A stretch of 34,081 nucleotides of DNA from Desulfobacterales bacterium. GTDB taxonomy: Bacteria > Desulfobacterota > Desulfobulbia > Desulfobulbales > BM004. Shown piece by piece: positions 29,720 through 34,081 of this stretch. The position numbers and the translations under genes were made by a program. The notes beneath the pieces are model-generated. The model was not told the origin of the DNA, did no database searches, and was given only the letters and a program-made list of their open reading frames with translations. The DNA is taken from NCBI GenBank assembly GCA_021647905.1, contig JAKITW010000023.1, forward strand, positions 1-34,081, given 5' to 3'. Position 1 is the stretch's first letter; the number at the start of each line of letters is the position of its first letter.

Positions 29720-32029
29720 ATGACCGGACTGGAATATATATCGGGCACCTCTCCTGAAAATGAAAACAGACCCGGACCGGGAGAGGACCGGGAAGATGTC
29801 AGCAAGGTGGTGGAGACGATCACCCGGTTGAATATCGCCCGCTACAATGTGGGCGCCTATCCGGAAGGACACCAGCTTATCCGGCAGAGTCTGGACTCCG
29901 CGCTCCGGAGCCTGCGCGCCTGCGTTCACACCCCGTCCGGGCTTGCGCTCGGGGCCGCCGGGGATGTCCTGCTGTACCGCGCCGAAACCCTTGCCCCTGG
30001 AAATTCCGCCTGCCGGGATCTTGCCGCGGCCCTGTACCAGCGGAATATTGCCGCGATCTCCTTTTTGCCTGGAATCGGCCGTGAAGAGCTGCTGCGGTTT
30101 ATCAAGCTGATCTCGATCAAGCCTCAAGAGATAACCTCCCAGGGCGGTCTGCAAAAAATTCTGAAAAAAAACGCTTTCCGGAATATCACCGTCAGGCCGG
30201 CCGACTACGGTACTCTCCGTTTTACCGAGCAGAAGGAGGCAGTCCGGCCAAGCGGGATCAAGCAGACCGGTTCCGATGAGGTGCTGCATTCTTTTACCGG
30301 CAATCTGATGGCGGAGATGAGTGCTGCCTCCCCGGAGCAGAGGAATGTACTCGGCCGGGAGGAACTCCAGCGGCCCAGGATGCTGGCCAGCCTGATTAAC
30401 GCCGACCGGACCGGGGCCGGGGAATTTCTGCAAAGCTATCAAAAAACCCTGGGGTCCTATTTTGACAAGAAGAAGGCCGCCAGGACAACGGATAACGGCG
30501 AGTCCGGCCGGTTGAGAGGAATCAACAACTTTCTCCAGGCCCTTGATCCGGAAAACCGCCGTCATTTCCTGGCCGTTACCCTGCAACTCTGTTCGTCGGT
30601 GCCGATATCGTCAGGGGTTGATTCGTTTTTCGAGGAATTGGACCGGGAACTGGCAATGGAGATGCTGTTGCAGGCCAATGAGCAGGGCGTGGAGATCTCG
30701 CCGTCGCTCATGAATTTCTTGCAGAAATTCATGCATTCCTTTACCGGCGATACCGCTGATTTCGATCAGGAGCAAGAGACGGAGGAGCGTACCCGGCCCG
30801 AGGCCCGGATCAGGAAGCTCTTCAAGCGGGAGGAATTTGAGCAATATGTGGTCGAGGATTATGCCCGGGTCCTGATGAAACTTGCCGATACCCCGCTGCT
30901 TGAAGACGGGGTGCCCAGGGAAGAGTTTCCCCTTGAAGAGTACCTGCAGACCCTGGATGGCCAATATCTCTATAACCGGATTGCCCGGGTCCTTCTGATC
31001 TTCATGAATAATGAAGAATCTCCGCAAGAGTATCGCCAGACCTTTGATTTGCTCATTTCCATAGCTGAAACCTGTCTTGAGCAGGGTGATTTCCTGCTCC
31101 TGAGCAACATTCTACAGACAGTGAACCTGCATCGCGAGCGCAAATCCGACCCGGAGCTGAGGGTGGTGGCAACGGAATGTTTTCAGAATTTTCAAAAAGC
31201 GCCGTTTCTGACCAGGGCCCTGGTCGCATTTGACGCACAGCTGGGCCATTTGACCCGCGCTCCGATCATGTTTCTGTATCTGCTGGGCGATGTGGTCGTC
31301 CCGGGGCTTCTGGACCTCTATCTGGATAAGGAGAACGACAAGGAGAGAAGAATTCTCCTGCATGTCCTGGAAAGTTTTCGGGACGCGGCAGTGGTTGAGG
31401 CCCGGAATCGGCTTGAGTACGCCGAGCCGGAACAGGCCGGTCCGTTGCTCCGGGTACTCAGCAGCTATGGAAACCGGGATACCGTGCAATTTTTAAAAGA
31501 ATTTCTCGACCACCGGGACCGAATGGTCAGGAAAGAGGTTTTTGCCGCCCTGCTTACCCTGCGGGACCAATGGGCCCTTGATTCCCTGGGGGAATTTCTG
31601 CGGTCCGACGACTGGTCGATCAAGTCAGGCGCGGTGGAGTATGTGGGCCGGTGCGGTCTGCACGAGTTTGTCCCGGATCTGGTTGCCATGCTGGAGGACA
31701 AGGGGTTTTTTCAAAAAGATTTCCAGGAACTCGAAACCGTGATCATGGCGTTGGGCCGGATCGGTGATCCGGCCACGGTCCCGGCCCTGGAAAATATCGT
31801 CCAGCGACGGTTCGGTCTGTATCCAGAAAAACTGAACCGCTTAAAACAAACGATATTCGACTCCCTTGAGCGGTACCCCGGTGTGAGCCTTGCCGGCTTG
31901 CTTGAAATCGGCCGGAAGTCAAAGAAGAAGAGCATCCGGCTGGCGTCTCAGAGGGTGATATTAAAGGGAATGGCCCGGGCAATCCAGGGTGTCGGCAGAG
32001 AGAGCAGCGATGATTCACGGTCGGGATGA
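29720..32029 (+). CDS. HEAT-repeat protein with HD-GYP-associated N-terminal domain
   Basis: A 769-residue protein of unknown function. Residues about 28-135 form a domain also found at the N-terminus of the HD-GYP protein encoded 105 bp downstream; shared features are a Tyr/Arg-rich helix, an 'ALxAxGDxLL' strand and 'ISFLxGIxxExLLxFIKLI'. The middle (about 190-500) is helical. Residues about 520-705 contain HEAT-like repeats, for example VRKEVFAALLTLRDQWALDS and IKSGAVEYVGRCGLHEFVPD. No signal peptide or membrane helix is visible. It probably works as a cytoplasmic scaffold with its HD-GYP neighbour. The ATG at 29720 has GTGGGA about 10 bp upstream. Confidence 0.72.
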   Translation: MTGLEYISGTSPENENRPGPGEDREDVSKVVETITRLNIARYNVGAYPEGHQLIRQSLDSALRSLRACVHTPSGLALGAAGDVLLYRAETLAPGNSACRDLAAALYQRNIAAISFLPGIGREELLRFIKLISIKPQEITSQGGLQKILKKNAFRNITVRPADYGTLRFTEQKEAVRPSGIKQTGSDEVLHSFTGNLMAEMSAASPEQRNVLGREELQRPRMLASLINADRTGAGEFLQSYQKTLGSYFDKKKAARTTDNGESGRLRGINNFLQALDPENRRHFLAVTLQLCSSVPISSGVDSFFEELDRELAMEMLLQANEQGVEISPSLMNFLQKFMHSFTGDTADFDQEQETEERTRPEARIRKLFKREEFEQYVVEDYARVLMKLADTPLLEDGVPREEFPLEEYLQTLDGQYLYNRIARVLLIFMNNEESPQEYRQTFDLLISIAETCLEQGDFLLLSNILQTVNLHRERKSDPELRVVATECFQNFQKAPFLTRALVAFDAQLGHLTRAPIMFLYLLGDVVVPGLLDLYLDKENDKERRILLHVLESFRDAAVVEARNRLEYAEPEQAGPLLRVLSSYGNRDTVQFLKEFLDHRDRMVRKEVFAALLTLRDQWALDSLGEFLRSDDWSIKSGAVEYVGRCGLHEFVPDLVAMLEDKGFFQKDFQELETVIMALGRIGDPATVPALENIVQRRFGLYPEKLNRLKQTIFDSLERYPGVSLAGLLEIGRKSKKKSIRLASQRVILKGMARAIQGVGRESSDDSRSG

Positions 32030-32134
32030 ACCAGGTTCTCCTTACAATTTTTCATTTATAATTACGGCCTGGTACCCACCCCTTGATGCGTTACGGCTCA
32101 CGGATCCAGGGAGTTGATATTGAGGACATAAGAG

Positions 32135-33289
32135 ATGGACCGATACGACAGTGAGGAGAAGATCCTCGATTTCATCATCAAGCTGAATGCCGCCATAGCG
32201 AATGTTCGTCTTTTTCCGCCCACCCATCACAGTGTTGTTGATTCCATTGAGTCGGCATACGCTGGACTGACCGGGATCCTCAACCGTTACCCGCGGCTTG
32301 CCCTGATTGCGGTGGGAGACGACCTGGTCGCCAACTCCAGCCGTTTAGCGGCAGGTCCCGGGGTCAGCCGGCTTGTTGTTCTTCTTCGGGAAAAGGCCAT
32401 AGATAACTTGACCTTCTTGAGAGGAATCAAGAAAGAGTCGCTGCGGGAACTGATCGAGGCCCTGGCTTTGCATGAGGCTGTTCCGGTCAGGGGCAACGCC
32501 TGGGTAAAGCTGTCCAGAATAGAGGGGGCGGGCGGGCAGGGTTCCCCGGCGGATTCCGGCCATGGGATCAACGGCGAGGCATATGATCTTGACCAGGATC
32601 TTGAGCCGTTGCTGGCTGCGCGCGGCTGCATGCGGAAGGAGGTAAAAAACGTCTATGAACGGGTCAGGCATAACCAGGATATCGAAATCCAGGCCCTTGA
32701 AGAGATTATCTCCAGCTTTGTCTACGGACCCACCTGGATGGTGAATCCGCTTTATCTGCTGGCCGATGTCAAATCATATGATGAGTATACCTTTGTCCAT
32801 ATGGTGAATGTATGCACCCTCACCATGAGTCAGGCTGAATCGCTGGGCTTCAAGGGAAAGCCGTTACGTCAGATCGGCCTGGCCGCGGTTCTGCACGACG
32901 TGGGCAAACTCTTTGTCCCGGACGAAATAATCAATAAACCAGGCAAGTTGAGCCCGGAGGAGTGGGAGATCATGGCGACCCATCCCCTCAAGGGGGTGGG
33001 TCATCTGATGAAGCTGAGTGAGATGCCGAAACTGGCGGTCGTGTGCGCCCTGGAGCATCATATGCGCTGGGATGGCCAGGGATACCCGGTGGTGGAAGAA
33101 GGCTGGAAACCCCACATCGTCAGTCAGATGATCTCGGTTGCCGATGTGTTTGACGCCATGCGCAGCAAGCGGCCCTATAGTGAGGCCAACCCCCGCCAGG
33201 TTGTCCTTAAGGTCCTGGAAGAGGGCCGGGGCACGGAGTTCAACCCTTTTCTGGTCGACAATTTTTTGAAAATCATCAGTCGATTCTAG
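32135..33289 (+). CDS. HD-GYP domain protein (putative c-di-GMP phosphodiesterase)
   Basis: A 384-residue protein. The C-terminal half (about 190-380) is an HD-GYP domain: VHMVNVCTLTMSQAESLGF, LAAVLHDVGKLFVPDEIINK with His254-Asp255, then MATHPLKGVGHL, ALEHHMRWDGQGYP with the GYP at about 316-318, and SQMISVADVFDAM. These motifs hold the metal ligands, so it is likely active on c-di-GMP (some relatives act on cGAMP). The N-terminal ~110 residues resemble the first domain of the HEAT-repeat protein upstream. An AGGAC lies before the ATG. Both genes are probably one transcript, ending at the hairpin after 33334. Confidence 0.88.
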   Translation: MDRYDSEEKILDFIIKLNAAIANVRLFPPTHHSVVDSIESAYAGLTGILNRYPRLALIAVGDDLVANSSRLAAGPGVSRLVVLLREKAIDNLTFLRGIKKESLRELIEALALHEAVPVRGNAWVKLSRIEGAGGQGSPADSGHGINGEAYDLDQDLEPLLAARGCMRKEVKNVYERVRHNQDIEIQALEEIISSFVYGPTWMVNPLYLLADVKSYDEYTFVHMVNVCTLTMSQAESLGFKGKPLRQIGLAAVLHDVGKLFVPDEIINKPGKLSPEEWEIMATHPLKGVGHLMKLSEMPKLAVVCALEHHMRWDGQGYPVVEEGWKPHIVSQMISVADVFDAMRSKRPYSEANPRQVVLKVLEEGRGTEFNPFLVDNFLKIISRF

Positions 33290-33334
33290 AAACCTGTTTC
33301 TTGCCGATCTGTCCACCGTCCTCAGCAGGCATAA

Positions 33335-33368
33335 AAAAAGGGTTCCCTCTAAAGAAGGAACCCTTTTT
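33335..33368. terminator. Bidirectional intrinsic terminator between the HD-GYP gene and the rRNA operon
   Basis: AAAAAGGGTTCC (33335-33346) pairs perfectly with GGAACCCTTTTT (33357-33368) around a 10-nt loop. The T-run on one strand and the A-run on the other allow it to stop transcription in both directions: after the HD-GYP gene (plus) and after 5S rRNA (minus). Confidence 0.88.
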
Positions 33369-33379
33369 CACAAAAAGAA

Positions 33380-33495
<116 letters not shown>

Positions 33496-33502
33496 AATAT
33501 AT

Positions 33503-33667
33503 AACGGTTCAAACGTTTAAACGGTTCAAACAGTTCAAACGGTTTTTATAAAAACTCAGATAACTGAACAGCAGGGATTTTTTTGATACGGCAACCGGAT
33601 TATTAATCAGTTCAATCAGTTCAAACGTTCAAACGGTTCAAACTGCTTGAACGGTTTAAACGGTTTG
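33503..33667. repeat. AACGGTTCA-type tandem repeats in the 23S-5S spacer
   Basis: Two clusters, 33503-33547 and 33607-33667, consist of 8-9-bp units close to AACGGTTCA, for example AACGGTTCA, AACGTTTA, AACGGTTCA, AACAGTTCA. The spacer is unusually long (about 180 bp) for a 23S-5S spacer and has no tRNA. Confidence 0.7.
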
Positions 33668-33678
33668 TCAAAAAAGAT

Positions 33679-34081
<403 letters not shown>

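Noticed and set aside
33503-33667. CRISPR-like array in the rRNA spacer
   Set aside because: Units are 8-9 bp, directly adjacent and degenerate; there are no spacers and no cas genes.

Overview
The window reads as chromosomal DNA of a Gram-negative, GC-rich bacterium, most likely a member of the Desulfobacterota (Desulfobulbia-like). This is inferred from the gene repertoire: a LapG/LapD pair, an HD-GYP protein with a private N-terminal domain, a small protein with DRR/ERR motifs, an SO_0444-type metal permease, and TrxC. It is not proven by a marker gene. The right end carries the start of an rRNA operon on the minus strand (3' part of 23S, then 5S).

Layout. Positions 1-4100 are an accessory patch: a MazEF-type and a ParDE-type toxin-antitoxin pair, the scar of a second mazEF copy, a DUF4143 ATPase gene bracketed by 57-bp direct repeats, and one copy of a 101-bp MITE-like element. 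Positions 4124-9992 hold a plus-strand series: a PF14907-type nucleotidyltransferase, a 70-residue peptide with a Tat-like and YxxP-like N-terminal half, a PqqD-HprK fusion, then the LapG protease and LapD receptor. A second copy of the 101-bp element lies just after lapD. Positions 10297-17350 hold a LOG-domain protein, tRNA-Arg(CCT), a PilZ protein, TrxC/DUF4126, a small zinc-ribbon protein, NhaA and a DMT exporter. Positions 17507-23186 hold a glycosyltransferase/deacetylase pair, oligoendopeptidase F and RsmI. Positions 23573-29603 hold a DRR/ERR-motif protein, a metal-responsive ArsR-permease operon, a giant helicase that looks like MrfA and MrfB fused into one chain, and a small DUF1737 operon. 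Positions 29720-33289 hold a HEAT-repeat protein and an HD-GYP protein that share a related N-terminal domain.

How the genes work together. The best candidate for an undescribed system is 4124-7117: a possible substrate peptide between a nucleotidyltransferase and a PqqD-kinase fusion, the arrangement expected for a peptide-modification pathway. It runs straight into LapG/LapD, which normally control surface adhesin release in response to c-di-GMP. PilZ, LapD and HD-GYP proteins make c-di-GMP a recurring theme. Intergenic regions repeatedly carry short tandem repeats with 7-bp units (GGCGCAG, AACCAAG) or 8-9-bp units (AACGGTTCA), and one of the two 101-bp elements has landed inside such an array.
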